A stretch of DNA of 35,946 nucleotides from Sphingobacterium sp. Its GTDB lineage: Bacteria > Bacteroidota > Bacteroidia > Sphingobacteriales > Sphingobacteriaceae. Under the pieces are notes generated by a model that searched no databases, was not told where the DNA came from, and was given only the letters and a program-made list of their open reading frames with translations. Each line of letters starts with the position of its first letter. Positions within the stretch are counted from its first letter, which is position 1. Both the position numbers and the translations under genes were made by a program. The stretch lies in assembly GCA_031277715.1 (NCBI GenBank), contig JAITLW010000325.1, positions 1-35,946 of the forward strand, written 5' to 3'. Of this stretch, positions 1 to 9,191 are shown piece after piece.

Positions 1-543
1 ACCAGATTTTGCTTCAAACCAATAGGCTGCATCAGCAAAGTGTCCGGCAGGAAGTATACCTCCCCGGTCCTTAATAGCGATACCAATTACCTTAGACTGA
101 AAGTTTGTTGCCAGTTTAAGTTGATCAGTGATTGTAGAAGCTAATAGATTACGGGGCGACTGTTTTCCTTCTTTTTCTGTCGTACCTACCCCTTCGACAT
201 TCTCATCCTGAGTACAGTACATCGGTTGTCCCGTAGCCTGTATAATCCAGTCATTGCCAGCAATACCGTGGATAGAAGGCACGGATCCGGTATAGACAGA
301 GCTGTGGCCGATAGCTGTATAAGTAGGAATGTAGTTTATCAATGTATTCTCGCAGGAGAAACCTTCTTTTAGAATTCTCTTGAAGCCATCCTGGCCATAA
401 CGATCTGCGAAGCGATACAAATAGTCCCATCGCATTTGATCTACCATGAGGCCGACTACCAATTTAGGTCTTTCCACTTGTGCGTTTACATCTTTGACAA
501 ACGCTAGAGCTAGCGCGAGAAAGAAAATGAAATGTTTTTTCAT
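1..543 (-). CDS. Alkaline phosphatase family protein (PafA-like), N-terminal part; runs off the left edge
   Basis: Reverse-strand reading MKKHFIFFLALALAFVKDVNAQVERPKLVVGLMVDQMRWDYLYRF...NYIPTYTAIGHSSVYTGSVPSIHGIAGND; signal peptide and the PTxTAxGHxSxYTGSxPxxHGI motif of the phosphatase superfamily. Confidence 0.85.
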   Translation of the reverse strand, partial: MKKHFIFFLALALAFVKDVNAQVERPKLVVGLMVDQMRWDYLYRFADRYGQDGFKRILKEGFSCENTLINYIPTYTAIGHSSVYTGSVPSIHGIAGNDWIIQATGQPMYCTQDENVEGVGTTEKEGKQSPRNLLASTITDQLKLATNFQSKVIGIAIKDRGGILPAGHFADAAYWFEAKSG

Positions 544-565
544 TGGAATAATTGTTTTAAGGACA

Positions 566-605
566 ATAAATCTATCAGGAGGACAGATATTCCTGATAGA
601 TTTAT
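566..605 (-). terminator. 15-bp perfect hairpin between uvrA and the phosphatase gene (terminator or 5'UTR structure)
   Basis: ATAAATCTATCAGGA (566-580) pairs with TCCTGATAGATTTAT (591-605), loop GGACAGATAT; no strong U-tract. Confidence 0.6.
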
Positions 606-633
606 CTGTTTAAAGGTTCTGTTGAACTACAAA

Positions 634-3438
634 TTAAGCTTTTTTAAGATGATTAATGAGAAACTGACCCGTAAAACTTTCTTTACACATGGCCAAATCC
701 TCAGGTGTTCCCGTAAAAACAACATTACCTCCTTTTTCTCCGCCTTCAGGACCAATATCTATCACCCAGTCGGCAGATTTAATCATGTCCATGTTGTGTT
801 CGATTACTAATATGCTGTTACCTAGAGCAATTAGCGCATCAAATGATGTGAGCAGTTTCTGTATGTCATTAAAATGGAGACCTGTTGTGGGTTCATCAAA
901 AATGAATAAGGTCTTTTTACTATTATTGCCTTTGATCAAAAAGGAAGCAAGTTTTATACGTTGTGCCTCTCCTCCGGATAATGTGCTAGAAGACTGACCT
1001 AATTTGATATAGCCTAATCCCACATCTTGTAGAGGCTGTAGTTTTGCCAAAACTTTAGGTTGATCTGTAAAAAACAAGAGAGCCTCGTCAACACTTAAAT
1101 CAAGAATATCCGATACTGATTTTTCTTGGTACTGTACGTCTAGCACATGCTGTTTAAACCGTTTACCCCCACAGGCTTCGCAAGGAAGTACAATGTCAGC
1201 CATAAACTGCATTTCGATCTTTACTTCTCCATCCCCCTGGCAGATATCACAACGCCCACCTTCCACGTTAAAGGAGAAAGCGGCTGGTTTTAGACCTCCG
1301 GCTTTGGCAGCGGGTAGATTTGCGTATAACGCTCTTATTTCGTCCCAGGCCTTTACGTAGGTTACAGGATTTGAACGCGAGGAACGGCCGATTGGATTTT
1401 GATCCACCATTTCGACCTGCTCTATCTGATGAGTATCTCCTTCGATACTATCAAATTGTCCTGTTTGTTCTCCAGAGTAATTGCCTAACGATTTTTGTAG
1501 TGCAGGATATAGAATTCGCTTTACTAAAGATGTTTTTCCAGAACCTGATACTCCAGTGACTACTGTAAATACATGAAGCGGAAAATCAACATGAACTCCC
1601 CGTAAATTATTCTCTCTAGCACCCTTTATGCTAATTACATCAGACCATTTACGTCTTTGTTTAGGGATAGCAATTTCTTTTTCACCACTGAGGTATTGAC
1701 CAGTTAGTGATTTTTTATCTTTTAGTATTTGGTCATAGGTGCCTGCAAAGACTAGTTCGCCACCATTGATTCCTGCTTCTGGACCGATATCTATCAAATA
1801 ATCTGCCGCTTCCATCATCTCTTGTTCATGCTCCACAACGATTACGGTATTGCCAATATCCCGTAGCGTTTTCAATACACTGATAAGCCGTTGTGTATCT
1901 TTTGGATGAAGACCAATACTTGGTTCGTCAAGAACGTAGATCGATCCGACGAGCGAACTTCCCAGGGAAGTTGCCAAGTTGATCCGTTGGGACTCTCCTC
2001 CAGAAAGTGTATTGCTAAGCCGGTTGAGTGTAAGATAACTTAAACCTACATCACACAAAAACTGTATACGGTTTATGATCTCCCAGAGTAAACGTTTAGC
2101 AATTGTGGCTTCATTTGCAGATAGTGTTAGGCCGTTGAAAAATGCCAGTGCTTGGTCTATAGGAAGTAACACAAGGTCTACAATAGATTTACCGGCAATC
2201 TTTACATATGTCGCGTCTTTGCGCAGTCGACTACCTTTACACTCCGGGCAGTCTGTTTTGCCTCGATAGCGGGATAGCATGACGCGGTATTGGATTTTGT
2301 AGGTCTGCTCTTCAAGTTCTTGAAAGAAATCATTTAGACCTCTAAAATATTTATTCCCTGTCCATAAAAGCTCTTGTTGTTCTTTGGTAAGATCAGCATA
2401 GGATCTATGGATTGGGAAGTCAAATTTAATGGCAGTGCGTACTAAGGCCTCTAACCAAGTGCCCATCTTCTCACCTCGCCAAGGAGCAAGAGCACCGTCA
2501 TAAACAGACTTGCTTTTGTCCGGTACAACTAGGTCTGGGTCTATACCGATAACCTTGCCATAGCCTTCACAACGGCGGCAGGCACCGAATGGATTGTTAA
2601 AACTGAAAAAGTTAGGTGTAGGTTCTTCAAAGGTGATTCCGTCTAATTCAAATTTGTCCGAAAAATGAAAGCGTTGTCCTTCAACCTCTACTGTACATTC
2701 CCCTTTACCTTCAAAATAAGCCGTCTGTATGGAGTCTGCTAGACGTGTGGTCGTATCTTCTTCGCCATCAAGGCGTATACGGTCGATAACGATTTCAATA
2801 TCGCCCGCCTTAAACATTTTGTTTGAAACAGATTTGTCATCAATTATGGACTCAATCTTTTCGATAGCCCCGTTGAAGAATATGCGAACAAAACCTTTTT
2901 GAAGTAATAAAGAAAGTTCCTCTTTCAATTTTCGCCCATTGGTAGGATGCAAGGGACTGAAAATCGTGACTGTAGAATCTATTGGTGAGGTTAAGATCCG
3001 ATCTACAATAGAAGACACCGAGTTCTTGGAAACCACCTCGCCAGAAATCGGAGAATAGGTTTTTCCTATTCGTGCAAAAAGAAGCTTGAGATAGTCATAG
3101 ATCTCTGTTGATGTTCCGACGGTAGATCTCGGATTGCTCGTGATTACTTTTTGCTCGATTGCAATAGCAGGAGCTATCCCCTTAATATAATCTACTTCGG
3201 GTTTGTGCATTCGTCCCATAAACTGGCGCGCATAAGACGACAGACTTTCTACGTAGCGACGTTGTCCTTCGGCATACAAAGTGTCAAAAGCCAAAGATGA
3301 TTTGCCTGAGCCCGACATGCCCGTGATGACCACCAATTTGTTCTTCGGGATATCAACATCAATGTTTTTCAGGTTATTGACACGTGCTCCCTTGATTTGG
3401 ATATGAGATTTTGGATTTTGCTCCTTCTTATTTTGCAT
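634..3438 (-). CDS. uvrA: Excinuclease ABC subunit UvrA
   Basis: 934 aa; two Walker A ([20 protein letters not shown]), two LSGGE signatures, zinc-binding CxxC pairs, UvrA-type start [16 protein letters not shown]. Confidence 0.97.
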   Translation of the reverse strand: MQNKKEQNPKSHIQIKGARVNNLKNIDVDIPKNKLVVITGMSGSGKSSLAFDTLYAEGQRRYVESLSSYARQFMGRMHKPEVDYIKGIAPAIAIEQKVITSNPRSTVGTSTEIYDYLKLLFARIGKTYSPISGEVVSKNSVSSIVDRILTSPIDSTVTIFSPLHPTNGRKLKEELSLLLQKGFVRIFFNGAIEKIESIIDDKSVSNKMFKAGDIEIVIDRIRLDGEEDTTTRLADSIQTAYFEGKGECTVEVEGQRFHFSDKFELDGITFEEPTPNFFSFNNPFGACRRCEGYGKVIGIDPDLVVPDKSKSVYDGALAPWRGEKMGTWLEALVRTAIKFDFPIHRSYADLTKEQQELLWTGNKYFRGLNDFFQELEEQTYKIQYRVMLSRYRGKTDCPECKGSRLRKDATYVKIAGKSIVDLVLLPIDQALAFFNGLTLSANEATIAKRLLWEIINRIQFLCDVGLSYLTLNRLSNTLSGGESQRINLATSLGSSLVGSIYVLDEPSIGLHPKDTQRLISVLKTLRDIGNTVIVVEHEQEMMEAADYLIDIGPEAGINGGELVFAGTYDQILKDKKSLTGQYLSGEKEIAIPKQRRKWSDVISIKGARENNLRGVHVDFPLHVFTVVTGVSGSGKTSLVKRILYPALQKSLGNYSGEQTGQFDSIEGDTHQIEQVEMVDQNPIGRSSRSNPVTYVKAWDEIRALYANLPAAKAGGLKPAAFSFNVEGGRCDICQGDGEVKIEMQFMADIVLPCEACGGKRFKQHVLDVQYQEKSVSDILDLSVDEALLFFTDQPKVLAKLQPLQDVGLGYIKLGQSSSTLSGGEAQRIKLASFLIKGNNSKKTLFIFDEPTTGLHFNDIQKLLTSFDALIALGNSILVIEHNMDMIKSADWVIDIGPEGGEKGGNVVFTGTPEDLAMCKESFTGQFLINHLKKA

Positions 3439-3444
3439 AACTTA

Positions 3445-3452
3445 CAAAGTTA
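3445..3452 (-). promoter_or_regulatory. Bacteroidota -7 element for uvrA (TAACTTTG on the minus strand)
   Basis: CAAAGTTA on + strand = TAACTTTG, matches TAnnTTTG, 6 nt before the uvrA ATG. Confidence 0.5.
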
Positions 3453-3586
3453 AGCATTTCTGATAAGTTGCGGGTAGGAGCTTTCGCTATTTTGTTTCAG
3501 AAGTGAAGAGATACTTGGAGTTGTTGAGCGTATTTATGCCTGTTTTGCCTGTTTTGTTGAATAAAATTGCAATTTTCTTTTCAATA

Positions 3587-3609
3587 CAATTTAGTTTAAT
3601 TCTAAATAG
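3587..3609 (+). promoter_or_regulatory. Operator-like inverted repeat (site E), 9-5-9
   Basis: CAATTTAGT-TTAAT-TCTAAATAG; perfect ATTTAG-N7-CTAAAT core, 2 nt upstream of TATATTTG; resembles sites at 26965, 30503, 30539, 34525. Confidence 0.6.
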
Positions 3610-3611
3610 TG

Positions 3612-3619
3612 TATATTTG
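3612..3619 (+). promoter_or_regulatory. Bacteroidota -7 element TATATTTG
   Basis: Match to TAnnTTTG, 18 nt upstream of the ATG at 3638. Confidence 0.65.
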
Positions 3620-3637
3620 CATGATTTTCCACATATT

Positions 3638-6382
3638 ATGAAGAAAGTATTTCTCTCGGTTGCACTATGGAGCACCACATTATTAACGGGCCATCTGCTA
3701 GCCTCAACTAGTACGGCATATTTTTTTCAGCAACAGTCTTCAGTAGATATAAAGGGATTGGTTGTTTCTGAGGGACAACCTCTTGTAGGGGCTACCGTCA
3801 CCTTGGTCGAGTTAGGCTTGACTTTGTCTAGTGGTAAAGACGGGAAATTTGTTTTTTCGAAAGTACCTCAAGGAAGTTATACGCTAATAGTACAATACGC
3901 TGGAATGAAAGTACAGCAGGTAAAAGCCACTCTAGGTCAAGAGATAAAGGTTGAACTGGAAGAAAACTCTATTGCTATTGACGATGTTCAGGTAATTGGA
4001 CAGCGTTCAAAGGTAAAGGGAGCGACTTCTACTTTCATATCCCGACAGGCTATTGAACACCTACAGGCGACAAGTATTGCGGAGGTCCTACAGCTACTAC
4101 CTGGACAAGCTATCTATAATCCTTCTTTTTCGACTCTTACTACCCCAATGATTCGTCAGGGAGGAAGTGACCCAACAGGAAAAACTCACGATAATAAATC
4201 ACGGGGCGTAGCATCCCTTGGTACCTCTATTATTATTAATGGTGCGCAGTTGTCAAATAATGCGGATATGCAAGCCGTAAATACAGCGCAAGGTGGTGTA
4301 TTGTCTAGTTTTGATAATGCTTCTGGGAGAGGAACCGATCTGCGGCAGTTGACAGCAGACAATGTGGAGTCTATAGAGGTCATTCGTGGTATTCCTTCTG
4401 TCGAATATGGTGATTTGACATCGGGTGTGATTGATGTTAAGACAAAGGCAGCGGTACAGCCGTTACAGGCCAAATTCCGATTGAACCCAACATTAAAACA
4501 AGGTTGGGTTGGGCAAGGTTTTGCTGTAGGTAAGGATCAAGGGGCATTGTTTGTTGATGTAGATTACACTTATGCTGCTAATAATCAGATACAGACCAGC
4601 GAATCGTATAAACGTTTTAACACCTCTTTGCAGTATACCAATACTTTTGGAGCGAATCGAAATCTATATACCAATACAACTTTGAATTTTGGGGGGTATT
4701 ACGATGATAGTAAGATAGATCCCGATCTGGTAGTCAATCAGGTTATTAATCAATCAGAAAATTATGATCTGCGGTTCTCCACTAATGGACGATGGAATCT
4801 GGATAAGCGCTTTGCGCGGAATATAAATTACGTACTATCAGCTCAATTAGGATTTCAGAATGGTTTCCAGCAGATGATGAATAATGGTTCGCTGTTCGCT
4901 GTTTCGAATGCTTTGGTCGATGGTACTTATGAAGTCGACTTCTTACCATCTAGTTACCTGCAGCAGATTTATATTAAAGGGAAGCCCTTGAACCTACAGG
5001 CACGACTATCCGATAATTTTTATTTCTCTACAGGCGCAGCGCGGCATGCCATCACTGTAGGGGGGACGTATACTTTGGACAAGAATTTTGGTCAGGGCAA
5101 ATATTTCGCAGGAGATATGCCTCCTAAGAATAATTCGGGATTAGGGTTCAGGCCCCGTCGATTTGAGGATATTCCCGCACTGAATCAAATTGCCTTTTAT
5201 GCAGAAGATAAATTGGCAGTAGATGTGTTTGGAAGACCATTGGATATTGTTGCTGGTTTACGTTACGATTGGATACAGCCTTTCAGAGATGATGCTAAGA
5301 GTGCTTTTTCTCCTCGTATCAATGCGTCCTATGAACTATTTAAAGATTTTTCTATCCATGGTGGGTACGGATGGAGCGCTAAGGCGCCATCTCTGATATA
5401 TATGTATCCCGACCCGGTGTATCTGGATGTATTCAGTTTGAGTCATTATAAACAAGATCCAGCAGAAAGGCTTGCTTTGGTAACTACGCGGGTATTTGAT
5501 GCACAAAACCAGAATCTAGAGATGGCTAAGTCCAAAAAAATAGAGATTGGTGTAGACTATAAAAAATTCTCCATTACAGCTTATGATGAACGAATCGCTA
5601 ATGGATTGGATATGTACCAATATTATAATTTTACCAATGTACCCATCTATACTGTAGCTTCTCAACAACCAGGACAACGACCAGAATTGAGTGATGTAGT
5701 CAAAGACTCTTTATATGTAACAGATTATAACGTGCCGCGCAATAACGTTAACATCGTAAACAGAGGGATTGAATTTGATTTTGACTTTGGTAAAGTAAAA
5801 CCTTTACGTACATCATTTACCTTGAATGGAGCATACGCTTATACCAAATCGTTTGATAATAATCCATTCGTATATGCACGGCGTGTCCCTAACCAGCCAT
5901 ATAATAAATTGGGGGTTTATGAAGGTAGGGGGAAAGAATATACACGGTTCCTGACCACTTTGCGGGCTATTCATCAAATACCTGAAATTCGCCTCCTCAT
6001 CACCTTGACGGCTCAGACAATCTGGACAGATAAGGACAAGAATTTGAATTATACGTCTAGACCTTATGCCGTGATGGATATTGTTGAAGGCGGTGCTGGA
6101 GAGACGCGGATGTTGTCTGAACAGGAAATTGCTGCTATTTCTGAAACGTCGGGTTTATTCTTGCCTGTTGCAGAGTCTTATTATAGAACCGAATCCTGGA
6201 AGCCATTATGGCTATTCAACACTAAAGTGACAAAGGAGTTTGGAAAGAACTATGGTTTTTCGTTCTACGTGAATAATATTACCAATAACAGACCTTATCA
6301 ACGGAGTAAACGTAATCCAGATCAATTGGAGAAGCGAAATATCCCAGTGTTCTTTGGTAGTGAATTGAGTATCAAATTTTAA
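3638..6382 (+). CDS. TonB-dependent receptor with carboxypeptidase-like regulatory N-domain
   Basis: ORF 3503-6382; preferred start MKKVFLSVALWSTTLLTG at 3638. VDIKGLVVSEGQPLVGATVTLVE, plug motif VESIEVIRGIPSVEYGDLTSGVIDVKTK, C-terminal beta-barrel ending ELSIKF. Confidence 0.92.
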   Translation: MKKVFLSVALWSTTLLTGHLLASTSTAYFFQQQSSVDIKGLVVSEGQPLVGATVTLVELGLTLSSGKDGKFVFSKVPQGSYTLIVQYAGMKVQQVKATLGQEIKVELEENSIAIDDVQVIGQRSKVKGATSTFISRQAIEHLQATSIAEVLQLLPGQAIYNPSFSTLTTPMIRQGGSDPTGKTHDNKSRGVASLGTSIIINGAQLSNNADMQAVNTAQGGVLSSFDNASGRGTDLRQLTADNVESIEVIRGIPSVEYGDLTSGVIDVKTKAAVQPLQAKFRLNPTLKQGWVGQGFAVGKDQGALFVDVDYTYAANNQIQTSESYKRFNTSLQYTNTFGANRNLYTNTTLNFGGYYDDSKIDPDLVVNQVINQSENYDLRFSTNGRWNLDKRFARNINYVLSAQLGFQNGFQQMMNNGSLFAVSNALVDGTYEVDFLPSSYLQQIYIKGKPLNLQARLSDNFYFSTGAARHAITVGGTYTLDKNFGQGKYFAGDMPPKNNSGLGFRPRRFEDIPALNQIAFYAEDKLAVDVFGRPLDIVAGLRYDWIQPFRDDAKSAFSPRINASYELFKDFSIHGGYGWSAKAPSLIYMYPDPVYLDVFSLSHYKQDPAERLALVTTRVFDAQNQNLEMAKSKKIEIGVDYKKFSITAYDERIANGLDMYQYYNFTNVPIYTVASQQPGQRPELSDVVKDSLYVTDYNVPRNNVNIVNRGIEFDFDFGKVKPLRTSFTLNGAYAYTKSFDNNPFVYARRVPNQPYNKLGVYEGRGKEYTRFLTTLRAIHQIPEIRLLITLTAQTIWTDKDKNLNYTSRPYAVMDIVEGGAGETRMLSEQEIAAISETSGLFLPVAESYYRTESWKPLWLFNTKVTKEFGKNYGFSFYVNNITNNRPYQRSKRNPDQLEKRNIPVFFGSELSIKF

Positions 6383-6394
6383 GTGTTGCCGATA

Positions 6395-7597
6395 ATGAAA
6401 AAGATATATTTATTGATCCTGTCTGCCCTCGTTTTGGTGTTGGGTAGCTGTAGGAAGGATTTTGAACCAGTTACCACTGTGCAGCTTACATTGCAACTAG
6501 AGTTTCCAGATTCATTTGTCGATGGGAGTGTACCTAAGGGGGTAGAAGTGATGCTGCGCAATAATATTACAGGTGAATTGCTTAAAACAAAGACCGACGA
6601 TCAGGGAAAGGTAGTTAGCACTGTGATTCCCGGCACCTATACCGTGACTGCATCAAAAGCTTACAGCCCAGAGGAGACGTCCGAATTGTTAGGGAGCGAG
6701 GTAGAGATGTTTGTCAATGGAAATCTTTCGCCCGTTATCGTGAACGAGGAGAAAACAGTCTCCCTTAAATTGAAAAGTAGTAGAGCAGGGGGATTGGTCA
6801 TTAGAGAATTCTATTATAGTGCGGTTACGTCCTATCTTTATGATGGCTTTACAGAAATCTACAATAATTCCAACGAACCTATTCGAATTGATAGTCTGTA
6901 TATTGGTTCTACACGTGCCGGAGCGACTAATAATACGTCTGCAACTGGACCGTATAATTTCTTAACGGCCTATCCTGAGGAGGTCTATTTGAATCAGGTC
7001 TTTATGGTTCCTTCTACAGGTCAGCCGAGATTTCTTGAACCTGGAAAATCTTTGGTAATTGCTATTAGTGGATTGAATCATAAATCCGATCCAAATGGCA
7101 ATAAAAACTCCCCTGTTGATTTGGGGGATGCAGATTTTGAAGTTTTTTGGGATTACCCTACAGGTCGAGATATAGATTATCCGGAGGTTCCTAACATGAT
7201 ACATGCGTTTGCAGGTAGTACCGCTGGATTTGATTGGAATATCGGCATTAATGGTGCTGGTATGGTGATTTTTAATACCAAGGACTTCGATAAACTGCCT
7301 GTCCGATTTGAACCAGATGCTAAAACTGCTGGAACAACACAGTATATAGGTATCCCTGTTAGTGATATTATCGATGGTGTGGACGCGACAGCGAATGCTA
7401 CGATATTGCTAAGTAATAAGCGTTTGCCTGTGTCTGTAGATGCAAGCATGACTACAGCAGAGGTTCCCTTGAAAGGTCGGTCGGTAAGACGTAAAGTCAA
7501 AACGGTAATCAATGGACGCACTATTTTTGTCGATACAAACAATTCATCTGCAGATTTTGAAGTTAATCTAACACCCTCACCTCGTAAATGGAATTAA
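6395..7597 (+). CDS. Lipoprotein, DUF4876-like
   Basis: Start MKKIYLLILSALVLVLGSCRKDF (lipobox LGSC); VIREFYYSAV...DGFTEIYNNSNEPIRIDSLYIG pattern typical of DUF4876 proteins next to TonB receptors. Confidence 0.75.
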   Translation: MKKIYLLILSALVLVLGSCRKDFEPVTTVQLTLQLEFPDSFVDGSVPKGVEVMLRNNITGELLKTKTDDQGKVVSTVIPGTYTVTASKAYSPEETSELLGSEVEMFVNGNLSPVIVNEEKTVSLKLKSSRAGGLVIREFYYSAVTSYLYDGFTEIYNNSNEPIRIDSLYIGSTRAGATNNTSATGPYNFLTAYPEEVYLNQVFMVPSTGQPRFLEPGKSLVIAISGLNHKSDPNGNKNSPVDLGDADFEVFWDYPTGRDIDYPEVPNMIHAFAGSTAGFDWNIGINGAGMVIFNTKDFDKLPVRFEPDAKTAGTTQYIGIPVSDIIDGVDATANATILLSNKRLPVSVDASMTTAEVPLKGRSVRRKVKTVINGRTIFVDTNNSSADFEVNLTPSPRKWN

Positions 7598-9156
7598 CAA
7601 TGAACAAGAAATTAATAATAAGTATTCTAATAGCGAGTAGTGTTGGAGCGTTGCGTGCACAGACTACAGCTTTTGAACTGGAGCGGTTTAAAATACAGGA
7701 AGTTGGGCTGAAAAGTGCCAATGCCTCTTTATTGAATACCAATGATTTTCGAAATTTAGGAAATACCAGTGTATTCTATAATCAGAAAAGTGGTGACTTT
7801 AAACATCCTTTACTAGCTTCGGAAAGTCGTTTTGGTGGTTTCGAAACGGAACGTTTTCAGGAATTAAAAAATTGGAAGCTATACGGTCGTTTTGGATTGG
7901 ACTTTGGAAAGGATAAAAAAGTGAGTAATACCACACAGTTGGACCCCTTACGGTTGAATCCTTTTATCGTTGTTGACTCGTTGAGCGGAGACTGGAATAA
8001 ACAGAATTATGCACTCGAAACGAAGATTGCTTCTCCAATTCTGAACGAACGGATTGCCTTTGGACTGGGGTTTGATTATAAGGTGTCTACTGGAGCTAGA
8101 CAGCGGGATCCTAGGCCGCTGAGTACCAGTAATAATCTGGTGTTGACTCCTGCGGTAACCTATTTTTTGAATGAACAAAATGCGATAGCTCTTAATGGAC
8201 GGTATGAATACTTTGTTGAAGATTTAAGTGTATCTAATGTTAATAAGACTACCGTACATAATATGTATAAGCTTATCGGGGTTGGTGAATATGTAGGAAG
8301 TAGCCCAACTTTTATCGGTACTAGCGAGATTTCGAGAAGATATGTTGGAAATAAGTTTGGAGGAGCTTTGCAATATGTTTTTAAAGGTGAATCGTTTCGC
8401 TTCTTTGGAGAAGGTTTTGTGAATCATAATGCCGAGCGTGCTAAAGATGGGAGCACCAATCCTCAAGAAGCAGGTAAGCATGAATATTGGGAATACGGGG
8501 CAAATGTTGAAGCGGTCTATAACCAAGATCTTTCTATGCACAGGCTTGGATTTTCCTGGAACCAGAAAAATGTCGATAATACCGAATACCACCAATATCA
8601 AGATGTTGATACCAGACAGTTTGTTACGTTGTTTTCAGCGGTGTTTAACACAAACCTAGTGACCAATAGTAACGTTTCCTATGCATTTACGAAGTGGAAA
8701 GGTGAGGCAATAAATTGGGATTTAGGACTGAATGTTATGTATGCGGGTTGGGATAATAAGTACGCGATCAACCAGAGTCAGCAAACTGTTGATCGTCTGG
8801 GCTATGATCTGAGATTCAAGAAGTATTTCCAATTTCGTGATGCTTCTGTTTTTGCGGTAGAGTTAAGTCCAGGGTATAGTCATCATATCGATTCCGAATT
8901 TAGGTATGATGAAAAGAGCTATTCCACAAATTTTGTGGCTAAGGATATTCTGTACCCTACGAATGCCTATTTGGTTGCCGACTATTTCAATGTTGGGGCA
9001 AGTGTACAGTATACGTTTAAGCCATCTAAAAATAATACCCAGTTATATATCAAGCTGTCGGAAAACTATATCAAGCCGACAGGGAGTAATGAATACTTTA
9101 CCAAGTCACAATACCGTTTGAATTGGCAGGTTGCAGTAGGACTGTTGACATTTTAG
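7588..9156 (+). CDS. Outer-membrane beta-barrel protein, DUF6850-like
   Basis: Signal peptide MNKKLIISILIASSVGALRAQ (alternative start 7600), repeated amphipathic beta-strands, position after DUF4876 gene. Confidence 0.7.
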   Translation: MELTMNKKLIISILIASSVGALRAQTTAFELERFKIQEVGLKSANASLLNTNDFRNLGNTSVFYNQKSGDFKHPLLASESRFGGFETERFQELKNWKLYGRFGLDFGKDKKVSNTTQLDPLRLNPFIVVDSLSGDWNKQNYALETKIASPILNERIAFGLGFDYKVSTGARQRDPRPLSTSNNLVLTPAVTYFLNEQNAIALNGRYEYFVEDLSVSNVNKTTVHNMYKLIGVGEYVGSSPTFIGTSEISRRYVGNKFGGALQYVFKGESFRFFGEGFVNHNAERAKDGSTNPQEAGKHEYWEYGANVEAVYNQDLSMHRLGFSWNQKNVDNTEYHQYQDVDTRQFVTLFSAVFNTNLVTNSNVSYAFTKWKGEAINWDLGLNVMYAGWDNKYAINQSQQTVDRLGYDLRFKKYFQFRDASVFAVELSPGYSHHIDSEFRYDEKSYSTNFVAKDILYPTNAYLVADYFNVGASVQYTFKPSKNNTQLYIKLSENYIKPTGSNEYFTKSQYRLNWQVAVGLLTF

Positions 9157-9191
9157 GTGGCGTTGTTTATTTTTTTAAATTTGAATTCGAT

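Noticed and set aside
8224-8601. 125-aa minus ORF inside the DUF6850-like gene (and similar ORFs at 7177-7542, 4186-4473)
   Set aside because: Antisense to confident barrel/lipoprotein genes, no plausible signal or domain
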